A stretch of DNA of 64,000 nucleotides from Auanema rhodensis. Lineage: Eukaryota; Nematoda; Chromadorea; Rhabditida; Rhabditidae. Below the pieces are notes generated by a model, which did no database searches, had not been told where the DNA came from, and saw nothing but the letters and a program-made list of their open reading frames with translations. Below are positions 43,495-56,203 of the stretch, in pieces (positions within the stretch are counted from its first letter, which is position 1; every line of letters begins with the position of its first letter). The DNA lies in contig OZ059899.1 of assembly GCA_964057225.1 (NCBI GenBank), positions 11,842,001 through 11,906,000 of the forward strand. Direction: 5' to 3'. Both the position numbers and the translations under genes were made by a program.

Positions 43495-44788
43495 ATTCTC
43501 GTCTTTTCTTTACTTTAAGCAACTATTTAAAAAAATATTTTGAGAAAAAATGTTGAAATTACCTAAGAAATTGAAAAATTTCTTCAAACCATACGCTTTG
43601 TTTTAACAGACAATGGAAATAAAACAAAAAAAAGAGCACAACCCTGATAACCCCTATGGACATAGGCGTGGACACGGAAGAAGCAGCAGAGTCATGCTTG
43701 GTATTTCATGAGAGAGTTTAGACGGAGAATAACAAATGCGAAGAATGATTGTGTGAGACGAAGGAAGAGACACTGCGAGAGCGGCTTGCAGAGTGCGAAA
43801 TACAAATTCAATGGAAGAGAGTTGTTTGGTGGCTGGCCGTAGAGACCGATCAGCTTCAACTGCCAGAACACGCTGACTATGTGTCTGCTTCTAACCTCCA
43901 CTAACTGCTTCAACGTCATCTTCTCCAGTTTTGAGTCAGAGCCCTTAGCCCTAATAAGATTTTTTTCTTAGCATTGTACGTGCTGTATCAAATACAATTC
44001 ATTCATTTTTGAAAATACTTATTTGCTGATGAGCAAGAAAAATTTATTTTTCATATATGAATAGCTAACTGTTTTTATTTTCTTTTGCTGTCTCTATCTT
44101 TCTCTCAAGTCTTGCTAACCAAAATATTTCGTTTCATGTCAACGTATCCTACTGATGTTTTTCGATTTGTCGCAGATAATTACATGTCGGCTGACTACTT
44201 TGACCACGTAGACTTAGCCAGCATTTTACCCAACTCCACGCCCTCTCTCATTCTCCGACATCCTACAGACAGGTTTAGATAAAACATCAGAAATTGAAAG
44301 AACAAAATCTTTCATTCCTCTAACAGCCTCGTTTAGCCATTTTTTCTTTTCGTTTGTGGTACTTTTTATCAAATTGACGGTCATGTGCTTTTCACTAAAA
44401 TATTTTTGCAAAATTTGATTCAAATGATAGGTGTGTACGTGTGTGTGTTAGTTAGTTAGTTCTCAAAGTTCATTTTTCGAAATATTTTCGATCACACACA
44501 TGTACGCATACATGCATGTGTAGAAGTTTTAGAAGGAAGTTGCTTGCCGATCAACGGTACTATTGCGAAATAATTCCTTGGAGGTACTTCTCGCTTCTTA
44601 TTCTTTCTCAATTTTTTTTTGAATTAACTATTGATTTTCACTTCTATTTCACTTGATTTTCCATTAATTTGTTTCAAACATACATATATGTTAAAGAGCA
44701 AACAAACAGATTGTTTGGCTGGTCTAAGGTTGTCCTGTGAAAATCCTTATCCAGCCTGATGCTATATGTTTAATTTACAAGATTAACA

Positions 44789-44791
<3 letters not shown>

Positions 44792-44820
<29 letters not shown>
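44792..44820. repeat. (GA)n microsatellite
   Basis: About 14 GA units. Confidence 0.9.
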
Positions 44821-44823
<3 letters not shown>

Positions 44824-45676
44824 CTGTTTTCCACATTATCATTCAAAAATCGCTGCTGATGCGACAGAAAATTTTTTTAAAAAATTTTTTCAATTATTAT
44901 CTTTGACATATTTTTAAAAAAATTAATACTATTACTAATTAAAATAAATAAAATAAATTTATAATTTTATTCATCTATTTATATATAAAATATTTTATTT
45001 ATATCTCATAAATTATAATTTTCAAAATATTTTTAACTACATACCTGTGAAAAAATATAAATAAATGTATAACTAGCAATATATTTATATATTTCATTTT
45101 ATCTTTTGCCTTTCTCATTCTCCTATGTTTTCACACTTTTTCTCCAATTTTTCATTTCATCTCGTTTCTCTTATTTTTCATTTCAAATTTGGCTGTTCAT
45201 TCTCATCCTCTCATTCTGTCCACCACTAACATTATTTTCATTTATGTCTCTGTTCTTCCTTTAACTACTTTTCTATCTTATGGCTTTTAACCTAAGCTAT
45301 ACCTAATTAATTCTTTTTAATAATCTAATTAAATTTATTTTTTAAATCAAAATTTACTGCTAAATATTCTTTTTTTCTTCTTTTGAATGTTTCATTTCCT
45401 ACATTCCTAACACATTCTATTTTATCTTCGTCATCGTCATCATCATGCAGTTATGACGTCATTCTACTTTTGAAAATTGATTTTTATTTTTAGTTTCAAC
45501 TAATAAACCTTATCGCTTTTCCCAATATTCGCTCATATTTCTATTCTAAAGTTATCTTTCATTTTCTTATTTATCTCTTTCAAATTAAAATCATTTTTTA
45601 TTAAAAATTAATTTATTTTAGATATTGGTTTAACCATCATCTCATTCTAATATTTATTATAATAATTTTTTAAAAA

Positions 45677-48600
45677 ATGACTTCAACAACTTTAATAACA
45701 GCATTGGAAGTTATAGCTTCATCAGCATCATCATCAGGTATTTCCTCTTCTTGTTACAGTTTTCTCTTCTCTTTTCTCTCTTAAAACTTTTAATTATACA
45801 CACAACACATTCCACACTTTCCTCAATCGTCCTTCGATTCTTTTCCGAAAATCACTATAATGGAACAAGGTCAAAAAAATATTTTTTTTGTCAGAAATCG
45901 AAGGTAAAGACTTTCCGGAAACTACTGAAATAGACATGTACAATCACATTTACCAACTAATATCTGACATGAAAAATGGATGAATGTTATTTGAAATGAA
46001 ACTATTATCTGTTTCTTTTCAATATTAACCATACTTGATCATACTTATACTAAGTAAGTATATATAACTGTTTTTTTATAAATTTTTGAATAAAAAATTA
46101 GAAAATAGATTAAAAAAATTAAACAAGTTGTTACAAAAGTTTGAACTTAGCTTGTTTAAGTACTGCTAGTGCATCATGTATGGACGGTCATTTTGCTCTG
46201 AAATGGGCGTGTAACCGGTTGATTTGAACTATAAATTTTTATTTTATTTTACAACAATCAATATTTTATGCTTATATTATATTTTTAGGTCATACTGATG
46301 AATTTGCTATTCCACAACTTCTAACCCAAAATGCTTCTACAACTCCTCTTCCCTCTCGTGTAAATGATAATGGAAATACTGAATTAATTACTGATCCACA
46401 AGCAATAGTCCAACATGGAAATTCTAATTCTAATTCTAATAATAATAATAATGAATTTCAATTTTATGGAGTAGGAATAACTGGTTATTAATTGAAATTT
46501 GTTCAAATAACAAAGAAATAATCATTTCAGAAGCTATTTCTATGCTTGGTTCCTGTATACCATGGTGGACCATATCACAGAAACGTCGCTCCTCGCAAAC
46601 GTGAGTGAAAGTTATTTATTTGTTTATTTGTTTATTTGTTTATCTGTGTGTGGATTTTAAGATATGTTATGTTTTTTTTTCTAGATCTACTCCTAAAAAT
46701 GATTGTGAAATACCATTTGAAATAATTAAAATATTGGATTGTGTTGGAACTGGTGCTGAAGCAAGTGTTTTTCGGTTAGTTTTCAAAATAATTTTTTTTT
46801 TTTGGAAGATTTTAATTATTTATCATATTTATTATTTATTTATTTATCAATTAAATATATTTTTATTTTTATTTTTCAGTGGTGAATTATCTGGTGAAAT
46901 TGTTGCGGTCAAAAAAGTTAAAAATTTGGAATCATTAGAGATTGTAAAAGGCCTTATGAAATTAAAACATGAGAATATTATTTCATTTATGTAAGTTATA
47001 ATAATCTTATTATTATTATAATTATTATTATATTAAATATTTCTAGCGGATTATGTGTTCAAGCACCATGTTATTGTATAGTTATGGAATTCTGTGCAAC
47101 TGGTCCACTCAGTGAAGTTTTACTTAGTGATAAACCCATTTGTAAGTTTTTCTTCAAAAATATTTTAATACATTCATTGTATTTTTTTTTTTTTTTTGAA
47201 AATAAATTTTAAAATAATTTTCTTCTGATTCAGCTCAACAGGATTGGATTCGATGGCTGTTAGAAATAGCTGAAGGAATGAATTATCTTCACCAAAATAA
47301 AGTAATTCATCGTGATCTTAAAAGCCCAAAGTATGTCTTGATTTTTCTTATTTGTTTACTTGTTTATTTGTTTGTTTTTTTCAGCATTTTGCTCACAAAA
47401 CTTAATCAAATTAAAATTTGTGATTTTGGAACTTCTCAAGTACGTCAGGACATGAAATCGGCTGTTATGTCATTTTGTGGAACGTTAAACTGGATGGCTC
47501 CAGAAGTTATATTGCACAGACGTTGTAATGAAAAGGTATTTTATAAATTAATAATTATATTTCATCTTCTTCTATAGGTTGATGTATATTCATTTGGTGT
47601 AGTATTATGGGAAATGATGACACGTCAAAAACCATACAAAAATATTGAACAATGCTCAATAATGTATGGTGTTGGAAAAAGGTTAGTTTTTCCTCTTTTT
47701 TTGATAAAAATCAAAAAATAAATTCAATTTTTGTAGACAATTATCACTTCCAATTACAACTAACGCTCCTGATGGCATAAAGAAGTTATTGAGAGATTGT
47801 ATGAGTTTTGAACCACGTAATCGACCTTCCTTTGCTAGTATCTTAAAACATAAAACAATCATTCAATATGAACTTAATTCAATAGGTGAAGAAGTAAGTT
47901 ATTACAATAATCTTTTTCATTTTCTTCTTCTTCTAACTTTCAAGAATTGGCCAAATGTATATCGAGGATGGAATGAAGAAGCTGAGAATTTTGTATATCC
48001 AGAGTCTTTTAATCGTGAACCTGAATTTGACTATGCTGCTGCTGGTATATCATGCCTCGTTTTCATATTAAGAAATTTGTTTTTGTTTTCAGCAAGAGAT
48101 TTATATCATCGACGTCAACAAGAATTGAAAGATGCAAAAGATATTCGTTGTATGTATGAAATTAAAACAAAACGTGTTGATAAGATGATCTATGATATTG
48201 CTCAGTGTAAGCAAAATTTAGACGAAAGAGAAGAGGTACTACTAGATGCTTATTCTTGTATTTCCTTATTATAATCTAATAAGAATTAAAAAAAAATCAT
48301 TTCTCCTTTATAATTATTTTCTGTTTAGGATATAAAACGACGAGAACGAGCTCTTCTGAAGTTCGATCGACGTTATTGTGTTGTTTCACGTACAGGTCCT
48401 AATACTGTTCGCCATGAAGAGTTAGTTATCTTCATTCATTTTCAATTAAACAAATGAAATTTTTAGCGTAAATTCACGATCTTCTGGAAATCATAACAAT
48501 GTTGATTATTTTACGGATTCGAGTGATGATAATAGGTCGATTAATGGTGGAACCATCGGTGGATATAGGCAATCTAGTGGATCTCGTCAATCTTCTCAGC

Positions 48601-49990
48601 ATAGCCAGACTGGACGTGCACGAAATTCGCATTCTCCGGCCAGTCCCATTAGTTAGTTATCGAATCATAAGAACAAACATCTATATTTCTTCTTATTTTC
48701 AGTTAATCGATCATCAAGAGCACATTCAGAACATCAAAGCTCATTTTCGCGTGAAGATTCATTCCGTAATTCGAACAATCTAATTCGTGGATCTTCGAAT
48801 CGTAACAGTGGCTGCTCTGTTGATAGTGGAGTTAATAGCCAATTCGGTAGTTCAAGTTATTTAAACAGTAATGTAAGTTAATTACATGATATTGTATGAA
48901 TTCTTATCTGTTTTCCAGCCTTCTTTCTCTTTAAGCCGTAATGTAGACGGAAGATCATCTGATTCAAAGCTATGTACAAAAAAACGTTCGAAGAAACATT
49001 CACGTGAGAGCCCTGTTCACGATTCAAAGGAAAAGCTCGGAGCTTCGAGTACCAATGAGAAAATGAAAAAGATGCGACAGAGAATAGAAACGTTAGTAAA
49101 ATTCATTAAATCCAAGTTTTAACTTAACGCTTAACAAGTTTCAGTATACAGAAACAGAGAGTAGCAAGAGAAGCTATAGTTCATCAAGAATTAAAAATTG
49201 AAAATCTTCCAACAACAAGTACAAGTAGAGAATTACCTAGAATGTAAGCGAAATTTTGATATTTTCCTATTTTTAATGAAATTTCTTTCAGAATTGATAA
49301 TCCATGTTATCAAAATGCTACTGTATATACTTTATCACCAAAATGTTCTTCATTATATCATTTAAAATCAAATATTGATTTGGAATCATCCTTAGAATTG
49401 AATGCTAATGATCAAAGAAGTTTACAAACTGATGCTTCTTCCGAAAATAGCGATGTAGATGAAGCTAATGGGTAACGTTTCTACACCCTCTCACTTCTGA
49501 TGAAAATATTTTTAGAAATAGCTTAAACTCATCACTAGAAGTTCGACTACCTTACAAACTACCTGGAATGAGCGCTCAATCAAAGTTATCAAATGTTCTT
49601 TCTCCTGCTCCTCCTGCTCAACCTTCCACTTCTCTCTCTCAGGAAAATAATAAAAGTTTAGATAATAGGTATGTGATTTAAGATAAGAAGAACCATAATA
49701 AACTGAAGTATTCAGAACTACGTCACATATGAACTCAAGCATATCAACCATGGCAAGCTCTGTTGAGCGTTCCTTAGAAATAGCTGCTATGCATTCCGAT
49801 GGACTGAGCGACATAGAGAAAATAGTGAAAGCAACAACAAAGAAAATAAGGGGACATCGTAGATGTTCTTCGGTAACAAATCATAAAAGCTTGATAAACA
49901 CAATTCAATTCATTTCAGCATCCTATAAACAATTATTTTCTTGAGAATGATGAGATTAGCAGCGATAGTGATGACGCTGTTGATGTGTAA
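45677..49990 (+). CDS. dlk-1: Dual-leucine-zipper-type MAP3K DLK-1, 884 aa, 21 exons
   Basis: Upstream kinase of the MKK-4/PMK-3 pathway that controls synapse formation and axon regrowth; degraded through RPM-1. Twenty-one exons close in phase. The start [13 protein letters not shown] resembles the worm protein. The kinase domain spans about 121-365: glycine loop [16 protein letters not shown] lysine, [53 protein letters not shown] and RNRPSF. A charged helical region ([27 protein letters not shown]) follows where the zipper sits. The rest is serine/asparagine-rich. Near the C-terminus residues 836-841 read SDGLSD, the hexapeptide that activates DLK-1 and is conserved in MAP3K13. Oddities: the third glycine of the loop is alanine, and intron 12 (48236-48328, 93 bases) is longer than its neighbours and has a weak donor GTACTA. 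Exon 2 has an Asn/Ser repeat coded by a TTCTAA-type repeat and AAT run near 46420-46453. Confidence 0.94.
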
Positions 49991-51222
49991 CTGTTGTTGA
50001 CTGAATCAACTATGAAGTTGGCTCTACATGTATTAGAAACGTGTGTATATTCAGAATATCTGCTTAAATGATTCAGAAAATTATATCTTTTGCTTCATCA
50101 AGATTGTTATTGCTACCTTAGCCATAAGGAAAGAAGGGAAGTAGAAGAATTATCCAAATATTCATATGGATATATGAACTCATACTTTAGTTGTGAAAGA
50201 TTTTTGCTCCTTTATATAGTTCTTTACTAACATTCTAGAAAAATTATATTTGGGCTTTTTTTCCTTCTTTTCAATTTAGTTATAGATTTAGAATATTAAT
50301 AATCTTAATAGCATGTAGTATTTCCATGCTTATGCAATGGGTCATGTGCTGGTATCAATAATTTGTAAAAGAAATAATTTTATTTGTTTATTGTTGTTGT
50401 ATTATTATTATTATTATTATTATATATACTTTAATTAATATTATTAAATAAAGATGTATATATAATATATATTTATCAATTATATTTAAAATTCGTAAAA
50501 TACAATCGGAATTTGTGTGGTTTATGTCAAAGGATAAGAGTTTCGAGTGGCTGTCCGAGGTTCATCGCACAGGACTGTATGTATATGAGTCCTACAACGA
50601 ATGAGTCTTTCTTGGAAAGTGCTACAATTCATTCATGAAATATCAAACCTAATGATTCCAAAGTTTAAAGAAAACTGTGCTGATACTTGACCATGTATTA
50701 ATCTATTTGACATAGGACTTCATGTGTTTGCTGTTATTTAGAAAAAATTCAGCTTATTAACAACTAGAATGTAGTTAATAGGTCAAGTGCTTGTACAACT
50801 ACGGTTTAGTTATAGGACGTCATATCGATAAAAATAAAATTTATCAAATTTTATTTATTTACTCTTCTTCATTTCAAAAATAGAACATCAGCACTTGTTC
50901 AAAACCAAAGTCGAATCACGCCATGGTTTGTAAGTTCCTTGAAAATTACAAAACTATGCAGTTATCTTATGAAATACTGAACTGACCTATTTTTATTTCT
51001 TGAAGGTGTTATTAAGATGATGTGAGAAATTGAAATAAATATAGACAAGCATAAGCAGACTCGCAGAGAAGTTGCTCGCAGCTTTAAACTCAATTTTGAA
51101 ATATCTAAATGGACCAACTCAAACTAGGAATAATGAGAATAGAATTCATTTTTTGCACAGTTCCTCAGCGAGAAAAAGATACATCTTAATGGGGGACTTG
51201 TTTGAAAAAAGAAAAAAATATC
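49991..51222. other. dlk-1 3' region and spacer
   Basis: AT-rich sequence with an (ATT)n tract at 50401-50423 and AATAAA at about 50446. No gene seen before the tRNA. Confidence 0.55.
50401..50423. repeat. (ATT)n microsatellite
   Basis: Seven to eight ATT units just downstream of dlk-1. Confidence 0.9.
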
Positions 51223-51295
51223 TGATCTCGGGCGGGCTCGAACCGCCGGCCTTCTGTGTGTTAGACAGATGTGATAACCACTACACCACGAGATC
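51223..51295 (-). tRNA. tRNA-Val (anticodon AAC)
   Basis: 73 bases on the minus strand. Acceptor stem GATCTCG pairs with CGAGATC, followed by discriminator A. Box A reads TGGTGTAGTGG and box B GGTTCGAGCC. The anticodon stem TCTGT/ACAGA encloses the loop CTAACAC, giving anticodon AAC (valine). The T stem GGCGG/CCGCC is perfect. A run of seven T follows about 5 bases after the 3' end (minus strand), a pol III terminator. There is no intron. All arms pair, so it looks functional. Confidence 0.95.
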
Positions 51296-53025
51296 CCTGG
51301 AGACTTTTAAATCATAGCAATAGACAACGTAATACGTAAATTAATTGTGTCGTTCATCAAATATTTGGGTGGTCATTAAGGTTTTCAAGTTAACTTCGCT
51401 TAAAACTTGATGAACACAAACATGACTTCAGTAAGCTACAAGAATCTAAACTTCAAATTTAAGAAGTGGTCAAGTCTTAATGATTCAATATTGGTTTCTC
51501 GTTCAAACTATGTTGCCAGTAGATACTTAATGATATTTCATGTTGCAATGAAGTAAATTTCTATTTCTATTTGTTTCTGTGAATAGTCTCTCTCATATTC
51601 CAAACAGTAAGAGCCTATAAAGAAGAATCAAAAAGGAAATGTTTAGAGAAAAAAAATTGAAGAAAGAAAGGGATACTCGCTGAAGAAACCTTGAGATGCG
51701 ATTAAAAAATGAGAAAAAACTTCATCTCAGGCTTCTGATGCAGACCTCCCTCCCTTTTCTCCTTATACAACAAGTTATGAGAAGTGAGGTTAGAAGAAAG
51801 AAAGAAGACTGAAAGGAAACAGATTAAATTAAAAACTTTATATTGAAACGATAGTGATGGTAGAACTAACTCAGAAAGCATAATCTCTACATCAGAGGCT
51901 GCCTTATATGTGTTCTGGAACTCGAAGTGCAAAGTAGATGTGAAGTGGAATGGTGAAGATCGAAACCAAAAGTCTATACAGAGATTAAACAATGAAATTC
52001 TAAAAACAAATCATAAATATCTGCTCAATAGGAATATAAACGTGATGTTGAAACTGAAACTTTATCTAATTTCAAATTGTCTTTGTCTTTTGGTATTCAT
52101 AGAGCTTTCGAAGTAATATTTTAGTCAAATTTACTCATATGAAATACTAATCAATGGATATTAAAAGGTAAAATACTTGTTGAATGTTAGATTAACTATT
52201 AAATAATAATTAAATTATTCTCACATACATTCATATATAGTTTAAGCTTAGTATAGCATTAACATAGATGATCATGTCAGTATATGTATGTTGAGAGATG
52301 TTTCTGACATTAATGTTGATTCAAGTTTTAAAAAAGATTTAAGTTTAAGTGATTATAACTAAAATAAAGTTTGTATATGAATGGTACTCGTAAGTTCTAA
52401 TGAATTTTTCCTCAAAATTTAAAATTCTGAACGAAAATATTGATTATTCTCCATCATACTCTCTTTCTTTCCATTTAGAACCATTATGTTCAATGTTAAG
52501 TTTGAGTCTAAATGTCACTCAATCTAAAACTATGTGTTGAAGTCAGATGATGCAAGATTCTAGCATGAGAAGCACATACGTAATAATTCTGGAATGGCAT
52601 TAGAGAAAGAGAAGGATGTAACATCATTTCATTTTCAAACTATTCATAAAACTGAACACATCAGAGTATTCTAAATATAACATTCTGGCCAATAAGATAT
52701 GCAATATGAGCAGAAAAAGATGGTTGGAAAGAATGAAAGTAAAAAAATTGACAAAATTTTGATGAAATTTGACACATTTGGCTTTAAAAGCTTAAACCTT
52801 CATACTTTTCAATTTTATACTATATATGTATTCATAAATGTTCAAATAACCACTTCCAACTTAGAACTTAGAACGTTTTTAAAGAATAAAATTAAGAAAA
52901 TATTGCAAACTGTTAGGCTTTAACGTAGAAATCCCTGGTGGATTTATAAATAAAGCAGAATTTGTAACGGGGTGCCAGACAGGAAATCTAATAAGAGGGA
53001 GACGCGCCAAGTCAGGCGTCTTTAG

Positions 53026-53225
53026 GTCATCTGTTGGTGAAATGGGTTACGGTAGCTGCGGAAAGGAAGAAAAAGCTTTAAAAGAAGGTTTTTATGGAAT
53101 TTTTTTAGATATTTAATTAATGTTTTATATAAAGCTTTATCAATTACATTCATTAGCGTTTTTGTTGTTTTAAATACTTTAATCAAAGATGAAAAAAAAT
53201 AGAAAATGTAAAAGTACCGTAATCC
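53026..53225. repeat. Short inverted-repeat (MITE-like) element, copy 1
   Basis: GTCATCTGT (53026-53034), nine bases, then GGGTTACGGTAGC (53044-53056). The other end has TACCGTAATCC (53215-53225), the inverse of GGGTTACGGTA with one mismatch. The 182-base body is AT-rich and noncoding. No clear target-site duplication. The same module occurs at 55.4-55.6 kb. Confidence 0.5.
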
Positions 53226-53554
53226 GAATCTATTGTTGCATAGCATAGTAAGTAGTATTATAGAAGGCAAATGAAAGAAAATTGATTGTAGCTGTAATTG
53301 CTTGAAACATACATGAATATGTATGTATATATGTCTTGAAATAGAATATTGTGTCAAGCTCATCATACATTCTTTCCAAATATATTCCCTTTATTTCATG
53401 TTCATTTAGCCATTTTAATTGACAATTTTTCAATTTTATCTTAGTCGTCCATACGAAAATTCATTAATTTTAAACTAATCTCTGATTACGGTATTGACTT
53501 TTTAATTTTTTTGTAAATTTTTTGAAAAAATGTTTTTCCAAATTATTGGAACAG

Positions 53555-53558
<4 letters not shown>

Positions 53559-53612
<54 letters not shown>
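53559..53612. repeat. (GA)n microsatellite
   Basis: About 27 GA units with no interruption until the end. Confidence 0.95.
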
Positions 53613-53614
<2 letters not shown>

Positions 53615-53869
53615 TTGTAGCTATATTGAATTTGAGGATGAATATCATTTCAAAACATCCTTTCTCGTAGTTTTGTTTGAAAAGTGGTCAAATCAAAGTT
53701 TTATTGAAATGAATTTCAAAATTCTTCTTGTATCCCATTATATTTCTACTATTATTGCCTATTTAATAATAATAATAATATTACAGTATACTTATATATA
53801 TATATATCCATACATAGTAATCGTTGAATGTTCATTAACATCTCCTGACATACTAAAGCTTATTCTTCA

Positions 53870-53930
53870 AAGAGAGAAAGAGAGAGAGAGAGAAACTGAG
53901 AGAAAGAGAGGGAGGAAGGGGAGGGAGAGG
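53870..53930. repeat. Purine-rich GA tract
   Basis: Sixty bases of mostly A/G with GA and GGGA units. Confidence 0.85.
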
Positions 53931-55198
53931 CACAAAGGGATAGAAATGGCTAATCCTAGGTGGATAAAGAGGAGAATAATATTATTTGTATTTTCTTAAA
54001 TACGGTTAATAATCAGAAAGCCTGTTGATTAAACTAATTAAAAGAGGAAATTTAGTGAATATAAAGTTGAAGAGTCATTATCATGCTCAATGAGCAGAAA
54101 TTTTAAATTATTTGAAATAATTCACATATCTACAGTATACTCTCTATATTTCCAAAATCCTGTTATTTAACTTTTAAAATTCATATATTAAAAATAAAAA
54201 TATTTTGTATTATACTATATATATATATATAGTTAGATAGTTAGATAGATAGATATATGAACATATATAGTCAATTAAATAGCCAGAAAATAGAATAAAA
54301 GGGAATTATAGTAAGTGGCAAAGGAGAAACATTCAGCTATTATAGAGAAAATATATTGGTCATTGGTCGATCGTAAACCTGAGACAACAATTCTACTTTG
54401 TCCAGATTGTAATCATGCATTTCAAGTTAATTTTTTTTTGCTTCGAAACAAGCCTCTTTCTTTAGATTTATGTGTTGACTGAATATGCAAAAAATACATT
54501 TTTGCCTCACAAAATAGAAGAAAATGGATTTTGAAATGTCTTTAAAGGTTCAATATATTGTAGAAATACAGAGAAATAAGAACAACTAGTTGATACAAAG
54601 TTCAAAAACAGAGTAATTTGGAAAGTAACTTTGTATTGTTATAAGTGAATTCAATTATTTTCTTTCATCTCTTCTCATTTTTTCCAGTTTTTTTCAAATT
54701 TTAAATTGTTTGATTACAGTATATATTCATAAATAAATAAATATTAACATATATTATTTGAAGTAAACGACAATTTTTTTTGGTTTTGTTTAGTTTTCAT
54801 TGTTTTTTCTCTTCTAAACTCTCCCTTCTTTCGTTTATTTGTGATCCCTGTACATTATCCTTTCAGTTTATTCTCCGTTTTCAAGCTCATTTCTTTCCTT
54901 TTTTTCCAAAAAAAAGTTTCCTTTCTCTTATCTTGGTTTCTTTCAATTCTTCTGCATCTCTTTATGAAACAGAGAGCAGAAGCCGCGAGAGCTACATATC
55001 CAGTTAGACACGCCTTCTCCTGTTTGAGACCAGCTTGGTTATTGCCAGACTCAAGAAGGCTGTCTCTCACGGCGTCGGTGGCTCTATTCACTGCTGAGAT
55101 TAACTTTAGTGGTTTGGAATCGAGTGCGTGAGCTTTCACGATCTGATTTCAATCTCAAATATCTTCTCTACCTTACCCTTCCTTAATATCTTCAGGAA

Positions 55199-56169
55199 AT
55201 GTCAGAAGACGCCCAGCAAATCCAGGTATTTTAATAAATAATTTGAAAATTCAAAAATGTTTTAATAATAACATATGACAACAGGTTGTTCAGATAAATC
55301 TTTTTAAATACTAATTTCTAAAACTATGTCATCTGTTAACGTAATGAGGTCGAAGAGGTCACAAAAGAGGCAACCCAGATGTATAGAGGCGGAGCCATTC
55401 CGCGTGCAAGGGTTACGGTAGCAATTTGAGCTTCAATTAATTTTTGCTTGTAAAAAATGCTGAAAACTTATATTATATACCATTTTATAGACCTAGACGA
55501 GCTCATTCCGAAGAATTTTTCAATTTTTAAAAAAAATGAAGTTTGAGAGCTATAATGAGCTTGTAAGAAATGTCGCTACCGTAACCCCAAGACACGACAG
55601 ATGACACGCGTAGCGTATTCGAGAAGTGCTGAGTCCTCCTTAATCATCTATATTGTCTTCTCGAGAGTACATTTTCATTTACAATACATCTTTTATGTTT
55701 TTTATTTTCTAAAATGTTTCATTTTTCTTTTAAAAAACAGAAAAAGTTAGAGAAAGATTCAGAGATATTCAGCCATTTTACAACCCATTCCTTTTATTTG
55801 AATAACGTTTTTTTTGGGATTGTAAACTATTCCCAAACTATTAATAAGTCTAGAATTTCAATTCTATTTCCAATCGTGTCAAATACTTTGCCTTTCTTTT
55901 TTTCCAAAAAAAAACAATTTATTTCACATAAATTTGAAAACCTATACTAAGATTGGGAAATAATTTTCTTTCTTTCATTCTATTCATAACTCAATTTCCT
56001 CAACATATTTCTCAGAGTTCTCTTCCTTTTATACATTTTGGATAATAATATCTAATATATGACTGATTTCTGACTTCCTATCAAATGCTGGTTGTTAGCA
56101 GCTTGTATTGTTATCGCTATGCCCCACGATTCAGAGGTTTACTTCTCTGCTCATATATGCTACTTCCTC

Positions 56170-56203
<34 letters not shown>

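Larger units (their letters stand above)
42109..45676. other. Intergenic and probable dlk-1 regulatory region
   Basis: Contains the unc-29 3' UTR, a GT tract, a long CT tract and a GA tract (listed), and a G+C-richer island at 43620-43930. A possible orphan exon at 44110-44272 is discussed in the findings. 44860-45670 is extremely AT-rich. Confidence 0.5.
51296..55198. other. Intergenic with repeats and an inverted-repeat element
   Basis: About 3.9 kb, very AT-rich. Holds the repeat element at 53026-53225, GA tracts, a GATA-type tract near 54213-54256 and, before the next gene, a G+C-richer island at 54970-55140 that may be its promoter. A possible two-exon fragment with a CPDC motif (54316-54534) is noted in the findings. 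Confidence 0.5.
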
